DNA of 61,789 nt, taken from Acanthaster planci (taxonomy: Eukaryota; Echinodermata; Asteroidea; Valvatida; Acanthasteridae). The translations under genes were made by a program, and so were the position numbers. Below the pieces are notes generated by a model. It did not search any database. It was not told the DNA's origin and saw only the letters and a list, made by a program, of their open reading frames with translations. The stretch is taken from contig NW_019091408.1 of NCBI RefSeq assembly GCF_001949145.1, positions 1,055,595 through 1,117,383 on the forward strand, read 5' to 3'. This document shows, in pieces, positions 43,938 through 57,500 of this stretch (the stretch's first letter is position 1; every line of letters starts with the position of its first letter).

Positions 43938-46900
43938 ATTTCTTGAAAATTACACACAAAACAGCACGAACAGTGACAGAGTTCATTGTTTTTCAGAATT
44001 TCCATATGATTGCATGGGTATTTACCAGTGGAGCGTTGCTGCCAACAATCAAATGTTTCTCATGTCTCGTAATTCATACAACTGCAATCCCTGGCTTATT
44101 CCAGTCTTTCCACGACTGGTATAACTAACGCAAACGTGAGAAATGATTTTCAATCCAGCCGCCATGACATCCTGGACGCCGCCATCTTGGCAATATAGGG
44201 TGCACTGAACCAATTCAAGCTCCATTGAAAATAGTGTACAATCAACCAAGTTTGGAGCCCCATGGCAGGCAACTGAAGTCCCTGAGGCTTCTCAAACAAA
44301 AAACAATGTGCTGTTTGGTCCTTCAGGTTTCATTTGATTTTCAATTTTTAGTAGGCTAACCAATGAATTTTTTAATTATCCGCCCTAAACAAACTCACCC
44401 CCCAAAAAGTGAATGTTGCCAAGCTCTCCCAGCGGCCATTTTTCAAATGACATCCCTCACCTTCCTGGGGCTCTTCTGACTAATTTTCAATCCCATTTTG
44501 GTCTGCTTTGCCCCCAGGTGGGTGCCCCTGAATCTACAGAGGTGATCCTGGGCCATACTGACACAATCCCACCATTTCTTGGCCCAAACAGACCCCTCTT
44601 TTCGAAACAATCTCTGGAGGTACTTTTTGTGCGCCTCAAGCTGGCGGAGAATTTTCCTTGAATTGGGACACTGCACACTAGAAGGTCTTGGAACAAAGAC
44701 TAGGTATGGTGGCGCTACAACCGTACAGCAGGGGCACATATGCTGCAGTAGAGTGTGTAGGTCGACGTGCTCCTCCCGATTTACCTCTGATCGTCGGAGA
44801 TTCAATGTAAATAATAAAAGTCGTAGAAACCGAGATTTTGACCTTGATTTAAATCGGTTGAGCGGTGTATGCAGTGAGTACCGTTAGGGTGACTCGATGT
44901 CAGATGATACCATGGCAGGGAGAAGGGAAGGAGATACGAACGCGCTTGCTGATCGGGAAAAGGTGGGACCGCTAACTTTAAAATACTGAACTCTTCTTCG
45001 GTGAAGCTCTTGCAGTGATTAACTTAATTTCGTCAAACACTGATAAAGTTTATAAAAAGTTAACTGCAAATTGACGGTAAAACGTGAGGTCTCAAATTAT
45101 CAAAATCCTACGTCAATTTGCGTTGTCAGGAAGTAGACCTATAATTGGGTGTCGGCACCAGTGGGGAAAACACGTAGAACATTTGTTCAAAAACGAAGAA
45201 CTGTGCCTTTAACCTTTAAATTTCACCGTACCTTTCTTTGAGTAATGTTGAACTGCGTTTTTTTTTTGCTCGAGCACCACTTCAGCTTAGTAGTTTAACT
45301 ACGATGTTCTTTTCAGGCCAAATTACGCTGCGTGGTGAGAGTTGTTGCACTTCGCGGTAAAAGTAGTTTCACTGCGGAATGAGAGTTGTTTCACTGCGCG
45401 AGGGTAGAAACTGAAATAAAAAAAGAACGAAAGGAAAATTCTAAGATCAACAGTACATTTATGACCTTTAAAGTAAATTTTTAGGTTCATATCACCGTCT
45501 GCCCGAGTCTTTACATTTTTATTTATCTCTCTCTCTATAAAAAAATTCCAGACAAAAACCTTGTTAAATTGAAAAGAAAAATGTCCCAGTGGTCGTAGAT
45601 TTGAATTTTCAGTAAAAAAGGAGGTCATAATATTCCTGGGCGTCACCAGACGCCGCAATTACTCTTGGATTTTGCGCTGTTATCTGTGGGTGCATATTAG
45701 TGTAGTGCAATCACAGACATAAATAACCTATAGACCGGCAACATCGGGCGCCAGAGTGTAATTTTACGGACGACGCCATTTTCAAAACCCATGGGCTTTG
45801 GACATGCGCAATACAAACACAACCACCGTGTTTGTTTTCATACGTATGATTGGGCATTGCAGACGTATAGTCGCAGATGTCATGATTTGTATACTGAACG
45901 AGGCTGTCCGGCCAAATTGTCAAAGAAGAACCGCTACCGATAGAGGTATTTTAAAGTATTATCAATATTATGTATTTCAACGGGTAAAACCAAACTGAAA
46001 GCACAATGACTAAATTTGTAAGCTTTCAATTAAATTTGAGTAGTTTTATTCGGCATTTTTTAGAATTATCTGAGGGCAATCAGCAAACATGTGGCATGAG
46101 CGTAGGCCATTCATGCCAATGTTAATTCTAGTCTCCAGTTTTTCCGTAAGCTGAGCCCTTATTTATAGCAACATTTGCCCTCTATTTCAACGTAAAGCAA
46201 TGGAAGCATTGTTCCAAAATGACATACTGACCCTAAACACTCTCCTTTGTCATGTTTGCACATGAACATCTCACCATGCTCATGGTCCATCCGTGTGGTG
46301 TTAGGCCACTGTTATAGTTATACCATAGAGGAAGGAAGACAGGTTACACGTCTGCATGTGTAATTTATAAGCTAGCTCAGTTTACAGTGATTCTTCACCC
46401 ACTTCCTGAAATGCCAGAGAATGTTTGTACTTAAGCATTGTAATGAGTAGGGCGCTTAATTATCCTGAAGAAATGGTAGTACTGGAAATATTTGAATGAA
46501 AAAAGTGAAACATGGGCCTACAGTACAGCGGCTTAATGAGGTCGGAAAATAGTCTGAAAGTGAACTCTTAATTCAGCTGTAAAATATTCTGATTCACTTC
46601 ATTTGTAGCATTTTTTATTTGTATGCATGTAAATGCTAGTATTCCAGTAATTTTGCATAAGCAGAGTTATTCTGATAGTACATGTACAGATAACTTGATG
46701 CCAATTTCTGTTTGAAAATCGATGTTCACAATTTGCAGAATTCGGAGATTAGCCATGGCTCAAACGCCTGGCATGGGGATGCTCTTTTGATGAAAAAAGG
46801 ACCTCACCAGAATGAGAATAGTGATAGTGAGTGTATTTATAACACATTAGTTTCCATTTGGTTATGCCACCTTACATTTAAAAGAACAGAGTGTTCATGT

Positions 46901-48089
46901 TTAGAAATTATATCTAAATGTACATGCAAGATCATGAGATGATTATATAAAACTAATTTTATAGGACACGCAGCAGTCACACAGTTGTGTTTACTCCATT
47001 AACACTAAGACCAATGAAAATGCCCTACAAAATGAGAATACTGAGCTGAATAGAGTTCTTTGCTACGTGTTTAAAAGAATCTCTGCATCATAATGTGAGC
47101 TTCAAATGAAATTGTCAGTAAATAGAAAACACTGTTTGCTTTAATTTGATACCCTTTCTGATTAATACTTTGGGAGAAGATGAATTCATGGGTTGCATAT
47201 TGCAAGACATGCTGTATAAAATTGTATGCAAGTTAAGAATAATCCCCTGGCTTTGTGGCCATGTGCAAAGTTATAATACATGTAACATGAATTATGTTGT
47301 CTCAAACATTCGTACTGTAAATGTACAAGTGAAGAAATTTAGGGTATTTCCCTTCTCTGTGGCAAAACATGATTATTTTAAATACTTCAGACTTTGCAGA
47401 GCTCTAAGCTCTAAGCTGCGTGCTGTCTATTACTAGAGCAGGAACCTGTTTAAAAAGGTCTCATTGAAGTTGATCATTAATACAACGACTCTGGAATGGT
47501 GAAGAGGTTGAACAAGCGCACGTGCGCGACCGTGGCGACTAGGTCAGCTCGTCATGCACGTTGCTCTAAATTCAATCATTCATTGTGCAAAGACCGAATT
47601 ATTTTCTGGAAAAAAAAATAAATACGTAGCTGCAGTGGAGCTCATAAATAAATTCCGGACAGGGTTTTCAGTCGCCGTCAGGGCATTTTCATCCAAAATT
47701 TCTGATTTGTATCACTCATTCCGAGATTTCTCCATAGGCTTGTGCACACTTCTGAACTACTTCCGCCCAAAGTTTCATGTTAAGTTGGGCACCGTCTTCA
47801 TTACGGTATCCAGACGTTGATTTAAATAGGCGCTGTCGATGTATGGGTTATTTATGTCTATAGGGCAACCTTAACAACACTAAGCGTCGCTGAAAAACAT
47901 TCACTGCACTGCCAAACAACTGTGACGTGCAGAGGGCACCAGTCACTAGGCGCGGTGCGAAGTTACAGATGGCGCTCTGCCCTGTACTAAGGGCAGATGT
48001 TAGGCGCGAATAGCTGTGTGCTAAGCACGCACTGCGCGTAGGCTCCGCCTTGCGCGTAGGGCGATTGGTTAACGGAAGTCACTGTCTGG
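43938..48089. other. Intergenic, no gene recognised
   Basis: The longest frame, 120 codons on the minus strand at 44443-44805, is Cys-, Arg- and Lys-rich (HMCPCCTVV, FRKEGSVWAKKWWDC). It overlaps a plus-strand frame and matches nothing I know. It could be a repeat-derived fragment. The rest is AT-rich without supportable exons. Confidence 0.4.
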
Positions 48090-49345
48090 TTTTTGTAACA
48101 TTGCGCCCTTTCAAAGCGTATGTTTGTGTATTTTCACGGGAACTTCGTGTGCGGCGTGTATCATGCAGAAATAAAGTAACAATGTATATTGTACACACAT
48201 ACACACAATGATAAATGTCCAAAGCTCGCATATTTTTTCACGGCCCGTCCATGGACCACGTACGCGCCTGGGAAACACCAAAACTGAGGTTTTTTGTCTT
48301 TTCCATTTTCAGTTATCTTTTAATAGAAGAGATTCTTTCAAATGGGCAGATATTGGATACATGTCCGACCGTTGGAGCATTTTTTGGCTTATTAATCAGA
48401 GGGTTTGGCCTACATAAATGAAAAGGTTGAATGCTGATTGGGTTGAACAAAAAAGGTTCAATTTTCTCTGAAAAAGTTTCTAGGTACGAGTATTTTGATG
48501 AATATCTCCAAAAACGCATGTAAGATATTGCTGAATGATATCCCTAATCATTTCATTTAAAGATGAAAGGTATTTTGACAGGGTTTCAAGACACTCCCAA
48601 CTAAACCGCACTTAATCTCGAAGCTGAGTTCAAAATTAATTCCTAAAATGCGGGCGATTCACAGTAATGCGCCTCCAAGAGTTTGCAACGCGTTGGTCAA
48701 TCACATCACGCCAAATCTGTCGACCATTTCCAAATGCACATCGGTTCGACAGATTTCACGCATCGTGATTGGCCCACACGTTGCAAAATCTTGGAAGCAC
48801 ACTATTGTGAATCTCCCGCATTCCTCATTCCATCAGAAAATCATTAATTAACATATCTCGAGTTGTCCTGGACTACATCCAGAGACGCCACTTTATGAAT
48901 CATGTTTAGCGGCATCCTTGCTGAATGTTACTTGCGCACGTTAATACTAAATGTCCTAGTTTGGTCGAAAACGTGTGATAGGCCTATATAGATACACCCC
49001 AAATAGGGAAACGTAATTATGCAATAATGAAAGCCATTCATTTCCGTAAATTATTTTCCAAGTTAGTCATTTATGTACTTGCAAACTGTTCCTCTGAGAT
49101 ATAGAGAGCTTTGAGAAAAAAAATAATTAATTGTATAGAAAAACCTGGCATGAAATTCAACAGAAATACTTTATCAATTTGAGCACCTCTGTTGCGTTTT
49201 ATGCTGTGACATTATTTCGCAACGCGATCCATGACACAGCAATGACAAACTATAAATGACCAGAGTTTTTCGGGAACCCATGTGTGTGACAAACAGGATT
49301 TTTCCAAATTTTAAAAAACATGAGTCGAAACGTGTGCAAGGCGTT
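48090..49345. repeat. 1.2-kb dispersed repeat, copy 2, carrying a MITE
   Basis: Same order of landmarks as 24875-26056 and same orientation, diverged by substitutions and small indels. It differs by a fold-back element inserted at 48648-48821 where copy 1 is uninterrupted. Confidence 0.85.
48648..48821. mobile_element. Fold-back MITE, full copy
   Basis: About 174 bp whose halves are inverted copies: the left begins ATGCGGGCGATTCACA and the right ends TGTGAATCTCCCGCAT. GTTTGCAACGCGTTGGTCAATCA pairs with its counterpart in the right half. It has no coding capacity. The same site in the sister repeat (about 25404) is empty. A rearranged relative lies at 15976-16152. Confidence 0.92.
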
Positions 49346-50269
49346 CGCTCGTCAATCAGCGCCATAAACATGGCGTTGGGAAAGGCTGATGGCTTTTCAC
49401 TGTGATTGGCTACATTGTGCATGACCCGTGACCGCAAGGCCATCACTTCCTGTTAGCGAAGCGGTATTTAAATTTTTTTGGTTCGCCAATGGAAATGCCT
49501 TGGCGCGGGCTAAGTGTCGGATGTTTGATAAAAAACATGGCCTTGTTACAATCACAGTGTGGAAATTTATCTTCCCACGAACTATCACTGATCACCTGTC
49601 TTTTGGCGATATATTTCAAATCATTGGTTTTCTTGATCAGTTTTGGATAAACGAACAAAATGAGTGTAAGAATATGTTCAGAAATGAGGAAGGAAAGAAA
49701 AATCGAATTGATAATCGCCGCTTGTGTAACACGTTTGACATCATCTGCTCAAAACGTTCCATTTTATGCTTGATTTTCTAATTAATTATCCTGTTTGGAC
49801 AATAGCATAGTTGCTAGTATGTTTAAAATTGTCTGGGGGACTGAATTCGTACTGCTCTGGGGTTTGTTTTGACAAGAACTAATTGTGTAAAATTGTTGCA
49901 ACATCAAAAACGTGCCCCCATGAATACGTTCATGAAAGTGTATTATCTTATGACAACTGAAAACTATACCACCTTTTTTTCACTTCCATCGAAAACAAGT
50001 ACTTCGATTTTGTTTGTAGTGAAACAAAATACGCCTGAAAACAAGCTGAGCTGCCGTTTCCTTTGAGGCATTAGCCTCTTTGAAGTATGGTAAACACAAC
50101 AGAGGCGCTGTTTGAGTTGGGTTAAATTGTTTCTGCTTGATCAAAATGTACCCACTTGAAAATGTACCCACTTATATTTATTGCGTTGAAACTATGAATG
50201 CTAAGTGCAAGTAGGCCTAGGGACTTTTAACTTTGGCCTGAACCGCTGCATATGGACTGTCAAATTTAT
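49346..50269 (+). other. Duplicated SDR upstream segment (unit B)
   Basis: Parts from about 49680 match sequence upstream of SDR exon 1 in units A (33540-34010) and D (55980-56040 and 56440-56880): TTATGCTTGATTTTCT, AAAACAAGTACT and CGTTGAAACTA.GAATGCTAAGTGCA. It marks the 5' side of a duplicated SDR unit. Confidence 0.7.
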
Positions 50270-51247
50270 GTGACCGGACGTGGGATTCTAGGCCGCCGCC
50301 CCTGGTAGTGGGGTGGTAGGTCCATCCTCCAGTGATAGAAGATGAGGCACTCTCCCTTGACTGATTCCCCCAAAGAATTCAGTCGGAAACCGGATGTTGA
50401 TTTAATTATTATTTGTGGCTTTCGTCTCATCAGCTTCTTTCGGTAAACATTTCCCTGTATGCAAAATTGTTGCATAAGTGGTTACAACCAAAGATATTTA
50501 TTGTATGCAAAATTCAACACATTTAATACACTTATACATCTAGTGTACACAATGTTATAAAAATGTCNNNNNNNNNNNNNNNNNNNNNNNNNNNNNNNNN
50601 NNNNNNNNNNNNNNNNNNNNNNNNNNNNNNNNNNNNNNNNNNNNNNNNNNNNNNNNNNNNNNNNNNNNNNNNNNNNNNNNNNNNNNNNNNNNNNNNNNNN
50701 NNNNNNNNNNNNNNNNNNNNNNNNNNNNNNNNNNNNNNNNNNNNNNNNNNNNNNNNNNNNNNNNNNNNNNNNNNNNNNNNNNNNNNNNNNNNNNNNNNNN
50801 NNNNNNNNNNNNNNNNNNNNNNNNNNNNNNNNNNNNNNNNNNNNNNNNNNNNNNNNNNNNNNNNNNNNNNNNNNNNNNNNNNNNNNNNNNNNNNNNNNNN
50901 NNNNNNNNNNNNNNNNNNNNNNNNNNNNNNNNNNNNNNNNNNNNNNNNNNNNNNNNNNNNNNNNNNNNNNNNNNNNNNNNNNNNNNNNNNNNNNNNNNNN
51001 NNNNNNNNNNNNNNNNNNNNNNNNNNNNNNNNNNNNNNNNNNNNNNNNNNNNNNNNNNNNNNNNNNNNNNNNNNNNNNNNNNNNNNNNNNNNNNNNNNNN
51101 NNNNNNNNNNNNNNNNNNNNNNNNNNNNNNNNNNNNNNNNNNNNNNNNNNNNNNNNNNNNNNNNNNNNNNNNNNNNNNNNNNNNNNNNNNNNNNNNNNNN
51201 NNNNNNNNNNNNNNNNNNNNNNNNNNNNNNNNNNNNNNACAGGTCAC
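50270..51247. mobile_element. Probable insertion with GTGACC...GGTCAC ends, containing an assembly gap
   Basis: Unit B breaks off after CAAATTTAT (50269) and resumes at about 51248 with TACAAGATGACC, which is continuous in units C and D. The intervening DNA starts GTGACCGG and ends GGTCAC, a short inverted repeat. Most of the interior is unknown because of 671 N, so the type cannot be given. Confidence 0.55.
50568..51238. other. Assembly gap (671 N)
   Basis: A run of N. Long frames called across it are artefacts. Confidence 1.
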
Positions 51248-51436
51248 TACATCTACAAGATGACCACCGTAGAGCATGCATGGGTCAAAGTCTGAAGGTG
51301 GTTTCAGTCATTTTATGATCGTAACCAGTGTGGGAGCTGAATTCACAGTTTGCTTTGACATTGTGCTGACAAGCAGGATTTGAGACCCAGCAAATTTAGT
51401 CTCAATCAATTAGGATACTTCAGAGAAAATTAAGAA

Positions 51437-51532
51437 ATGGCGCCGAAGGTGGTTTTGATAACCGGCTGCTCTTACGGACTGGGCCTGGCTGAGGCGGTAC
51501 TTCTAAGCACACGATCTAAGCACGATTTTAAG
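51437..51532 (+). CDS. SDR unit B exon 1, intact
   Basis: 32 codons, MAPKVVLITG and CSYGLGLAEAVLLSTRS, with donor AAG|GTAGCT. It differs from copy A by few residues (Cys to Tyr in the glycine motif, Phe to Ser). No exon 2 follows before the next first-exon copy at 54389. Confidence 0.88.
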
Positions 51533-54500
51533 GTAGCTCATGGATTGTTTCCCCAACTTTTTCCACGAACCAATTCAATAGCTTTTTGTCTCCCTCCTGA
51601 ATACTTTATAATTCTGGAATATTATTCATCCGTTTCTTTGGTCTAATGTCTTACTTTTTCACAATATTGTCTAAGTTACCATTGGATTTCGTCATTTCCC
51701 CCACACGGAGAAATGCAGCAAATGCCAACCTGAACAAGGACTGCTTAAAATAGGAGTCAGCATAATGCAATAGTGCGGCTACAAGTTTTGAGTACACTGA
51801 GAGTGACAGAGAAACGCATATCAACCCGGGGGTAATGCCTTTTGGCGCCTACTATGGCCTTCCTTACAAGGAAATGATCGAAAGGGTCGAGAATGTTGTA
51901 CAGTCTGTGAACATAGCGTCCATGCAAGCGGCGTCCAGTTCTGTTTCTGCAAAGGCGAAGCGTTATGGGCCTTGAGGTTTTATCTTTGCCAATGGTGCTT
52001 TAAATGTGTGTTCATGACTCCGTTTCTCGTCCCGACCAATGAGAAGGAAATTGTATAAAAGATGGATCATACTTTTGGACCCCTATTTTTGTGAGCGCTA
52101 TCCACTGCAGAGCAGTACCAACATGCTTCGAAAATCGTACAACCCATTGGGAGAGTTTCATCAAAATAAAATTTTTGGCTCTAACTTCCCAACGTAAACC
52201 CAGCAAATGGTGATTCTCTAGGTGTAATGGAATAATCTTGAATGCAGATTCGGTATCAAGCTTGAGGGCCTTTCATTTTTGATGATGGAAACTGCGTATT
52301 GACGCGTAGTGAACCATTGCATATTCATCTGGAATTCCGGAATTCACAGAATCAGCACTGCGTCAAATAGGCGTTGTATATTTCTTGGGCACAAGACCAG
52401 TTTGACTAACCTGCCTACATCAACCTTTTTTTGTAATCTCTCAGTAATAATGTGAGGCATATCCAGAGCAGAAACTAAATTCTTACATTATTTGCCTTTG
52501 CGATTTCCTACATGCCCTAGCTTAAAGCCGTGCTCAAAGCCATCGACCGAAAACTTGACCTTGTCATGGTTTCAACCAGGCAAATATTGCCGCAATGACT
52601 TTACATTGATCGGTGTGAAAATCTGACTAGTTTGTGGACTACTAATGGCCCGAGCCTGTCCCTCTACCTAAAGGAATAATCGATTACTTCCTGCACTGTT
52701 GCTGAGAGGGAAACGAGAGTGCACTTGGTCGCGTCTGGTGAATGTTAAGGCCTTGTTACCTGCTGCACCAGACCTGTACTGATATCCAGAAATGGGGTTT
52801 GTTCTAGCATTGGAAGCATTGGCGACGGTATGTGCAACTGTGTGAGCACGGTAGGGCACGGAGAAATCTAAAACATTATCCAGGAGGGATATACAATGTC
52901 ACTGGTTGTGTATGACCGCCAAGACCGAAGTTAGTACCCATACCTTGGTTTGGAGGGCACAGTGAAGAACTTGAGACACTGTGTGTGGTCAGACTCAAAG
53001 AGTTATGGTACAAGTCAGGATGCAAGAGGTCCCATTTAATTTGCCATGTCTGCCGGGCACTTTTGCATTGAGATCTGGAGGACATTGACCCTATTGGGCA
53101 ACCGAGGTACATGCTGATGAGGATGCAGTGGCACATGGATGAACACCACTAGGCCCCAGACCCAATGATGTATCAGTGCCTGGAGAACTGGCTTGGTGTC
53201 CAGAAGTTGTGGTCAGTCCCCCGACACCGCCAGACCCCAATCCTGGTAGTGTTCGGGGGGGGGGGCGTGAATGACCCTTTATCAATAGACCTGAGGACTA
53301 TTGCTGATGTGATTGGTGTAGGAGCAACACCCAGTCTCTCGCCTTGAGATGCTGTGCTTGCAGCAGGTGTGACCAATGTGGCAACATCTCCAAGTCCCAG
53401 TCCTGAAGATGTACATTGCTGGTCCCTACGCATTGAATATTGTTTAATGGCAGCCACTGTGGGTGTTGAAGTTCTTGAAACAGTGAGCATTTGTAACCAG
53501 TTTTTCTTTCACTGCTGACTGAATATGAGCTGACGTTAATTTCAGTTGACGATGTTGCATTTGTAGCTTTGTAGGCTTGGTTGAAAAGGCAAAGGGTTTG
53601 AGGAGTTGTTCTCTGCCTTGTTAACCGGTCTTTTCCCGTGATTACTTTGTTCTTGCGAGTTTTTTGAAAATGTCAGCATCTGTAAAGAATGAGCAGACCA
53701 AAGCAGCAGCAAAAAGAGTCCAAAGAAAACAATACAAATGGACAAAGTTAGAGAACTTCTTAGACTCAGGCTCTTTTCAGAGCCTGTGACAGTTTTCTTG
53801 ACATTGAAATAACGTCTTTTGTTTGTTTTCTTTGTTTGTTTTGTCTCAATTGAATAGCTTCATTTTTTTGTTTTGTTTTGTTTTTTAATACCTTCATTTT
53901 TTGTTATTATAACTTCATCGTTTTCTTTACAACTGCATCTTTTCCATACAACTTCATTTTTTGTTTTCATCACTTCATTTTTTTTTACAAATTCATCTTT
54001 TGTGTACAACTTCATGTTCTTACAATTATAGCAACAGTTATATCTGTATTTTATTAAGGACAAAATTCCGGTAATTGCTTTACTTTATTGCGTTGAAACT
54101 AAGAATGCTAAGTGCACGTACTTTGTGTACGAGGGATTTCTGACTTTGGTCTGAACCATAAGCTGTATATAGACTGTCTATTAAAGTTACAAGATAACCG
54201 TCTTTGTCTTGCTATTAAATATAGAACATGCATGGGTCGAAGTTTGAAGGTGGTATCAGTCATTTTATGATAGTGACTAGTGCGGCAGCTGAATCCACAG
54301 TTTGCTTTGACAATCTGCTAACAAGCAGGATTTGAGACCCAGTTAATTTCGTCTCGATTAAGTGGGACACTTCAAAGAAAATAAGGAAATGGCGACGAAG
54401 GTGGTCTTGATAACTGGCTGCTCTTACGGACTATAGGCCTGGCTGAGGCGGTACTTCTAAGCACACGATCTAAGCACGATTTTAATGTATCTCATGAAGT

Positions 54501-57500
54501 TTTCCCCCTTCTTTCCTGACTTTACAGACTTCAGAATAGACCTTATTTACAGAAAAGCCGTTCTTGATCGCTTTCCCTGAACTATTCAATTTAATTTCTC
54601 TACTGGTTTCGTGTCAGACTATTTTAGTTTCATGCCTCACTTTCATTTTTTGATGTTGCTCAAAAAGTAAAGTGAGATATAATAAATCTCAAATTCAAAA
54701 TTATGAATTATCGTAAAAGGAAATTATTCCATAAACTTTCATTTTACTGCATACACTTTTTATTCTTAGGTTCACGGAATAAATCATTTTACCTCGAGCG
54801 AATAATGTCAATTTAAACGTAAATCCTTCTAATTATGCATGTAACTACAAACAGTCGTGGCTGCTAATTGCTCCAACCCTTCTGCCGTTTAATGTTTACC
54901 AGTCGTCAAACAGATTTTTTGTAATTCGATTTTTATCATCAAACATCCTTCTGTTACTAAAAAATTACCGATCTTAATCAACTTTGACTTGTAAAGTTCT
55001 GTTGCCAATCTGAAACGACTTCACTATCAACACTGAAGTCAAAGGCCTATGTTAAAGATGACAGTGTAATTGTACAATCACGTTCGAGTTGAAAATCACT
55101 GCATAAACTGTGGAGTGATGAAACATGGCTGGTTATTGCTGTTTATTTGTGTGGATATCTTGTATGTGTTTAGACAGATTATTTACAAACAGTATATATT
55201 TAAGTGTACATGTACAATGTGCATATCTAATGATGTCAACATGAAGAAAGAAGGTGAAGCCTTATTGCATTGCATTTCATTGCATTGCACTGCACTGCAC
55301 TGCACTGCACTGCATTGTATTGTATTGTATTGTATTGTATTGTATTGTTGATCGATTCTTTCAGTGTTTTGGCAAATAAGACGACGATAGTACACTCTTT
55401 TAGACCAGTATCGAGTTCATTCCAGTATATAACACCACGTTGAAATGAACTGTTTCTAAAAAAGGACGTTCTATTTTTGCTCACATACATATCGCCTTTC
55501 GGCGAACTACGTGTTTCATGCGAATGAACAGGAGAAGTTAACGAGAATAGATGATTTGAAATCTGAGGGAGCATAATGTGTGTATTTATACATAAATATA
55601 CCAAGTCGATGGTAATAGCGATCATATAGTTTCAGAATGTTAAATTTGGCAAATAGAGGAGTGGTATGATTAAGGTAACCTGCATTATTTACAGTGCGAA
55701 CAGCTTTCTTCTGTAACTTAAAGAGTTTGTTGAAGCCATGCACAGTTGCAGATCCCACCAAAGCGAGTAGACCATAATCCAAGTATGAAAGAATAAAGGA
55801 GTTATATAATATTAAAAGAATGTTTTGGGGACAAAATTCTTCAAACGATTCATAACCCGAACAGTTTTAGATACTTTACTACATAAGACATCAATGTGGT
55901 GATTCCAAGTCAGGTTTTCATCTGTACAAAGTCCAAGAAATATTGGACGAACAACGAACGAACGAAGTGAATTTAGAATATTTTCAGCAACGAGGAAGCA
56001 ACACGGAAAACAAATATCGAACTGATAATCTCCGCTTCTGTAACGCACTGCACGAACTCTTGCGCCTCGCAGAAATGTACCCATAATACTCTGTGAGTCA
56101 TTATCTGTGACCCCAGGTGAAGTATTTCCTTCGTAAAAAACAGTTCCAGGCCTTCAGCCGAACCCAGCTCCCTGATCGTGTGCTGGGTGACGAGCGAAAA
56201 TTGACCTCAGTTAAATATCAATGACCTGTTATAGACTTTGGATGGTGTAAAGAGCATCATATTAACAAAAAGATGGCGTGTGGCTTCAAGGGGGCCTGAG
56301 CTAGAGTACGCATCCTGCTTGAATTTACATCTTTTCCCTATGGCAAAAACTGAAATTCAAAATGACCGGCCGCCGTTGGACTGCCTCAATTTTATTCAAA
56401 AGAACCGTGTTAGAATATTTTCTTATAGACTAGATTCCAAGTTATGCTTGATTTTCTCGTTAATCATTCTGTTTGGACTGTAGTATTGTTGGTAGTATGT
56501 TTATAAACATTTTCTGTAGGACTGATTTCGCACTGCTCTTACGTTCTTTTGACAAGAAATGATTGTGTAAAATTATTACAACTTTAAAAAAGTGCCCCCT
56601 TGCATACCTTGATGAAATTGCATTTACAAGAACTGAAAACTATACCACCTTCTTTTCACTTCAAATGAAAACAAGTACTGTACTTATATGTATATAGGCC
56701 TGTATGTGTATGTACTTGTATATACCTATATCTTTCTATTTCTATCTATCTATCGATCGTACATCTGTGTTTTGTTCGCGCAACAATGCTGTTAATGCTT
56801 TACTTTATTGCGGTGAAACTAAAAATGCTAAGTGCACGTACTTTGTGTACTAGGGAACTCTGACTTTGGCCATGACCATAGAGCTCTATATGAACTGACC
56901 ATCAAACTTACAAGATGACCGCCTTTGTCTTGCTTTAAAAATAGAGCATGCATGGGTCGAAATTTGAAGGTGGTATCAGTCATGTTATGAGAGTGACCAG
57001 TGCGGCAGCTGAATGCACAGTTTGCTTGTGACAATCTGCAGACAAGCAGGATTTGAGATCCAGCAAATTTCTTTCCCATGATCTGGGATACATCAGAGAA
57101 AATGAGGAAATGACGCCGAAGGTGGTCTTGATTACTGGCTCCTCTTAAGGACTGGGTCTGGCTGAGGTGGTATTTCTAAGCGTACGATCTAAGCACCATT
57201 TTAAGATAGCTCATGGAGTTTCCCCCAACTTTCCTGACTTTGCAAACTTCAGAATAGACCTTATTTACAGAGAAACCATTCTTGATCACTTTCCCTGAAC
57301 ATATCTTTTCCATGTGATCTATCAAATGGTTAGTTGTCAGACTATTTTGGGTTCATGCCTTACTTTCATCTTTTAGTGTTGCTCAAAACATTGAGATATA
57401 ATCAATCACAAATTTAAAATTTTGCACCACCCTAAGAGGATATTGTTTCATGAACTTTTATTTAATTTGATACAATTTTATTCTTGGGTTCACAGAATAA

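Noticed and set aside
37003-44190. CAAGATGGCGGC motifs (37003 on plus, 44180 on minus)
   Set aside because: They resemble YY1 sites, but neither is next to a supportable gene start.
50532-51318. Frames of 240-251 codons on both strands
   Set aside because: They run through the N gap and contain almost no real sequence.
55070-55395. Coding frames through the ATTGC/ATTGT array
   Set aside because: They are produced by the microsatellite.
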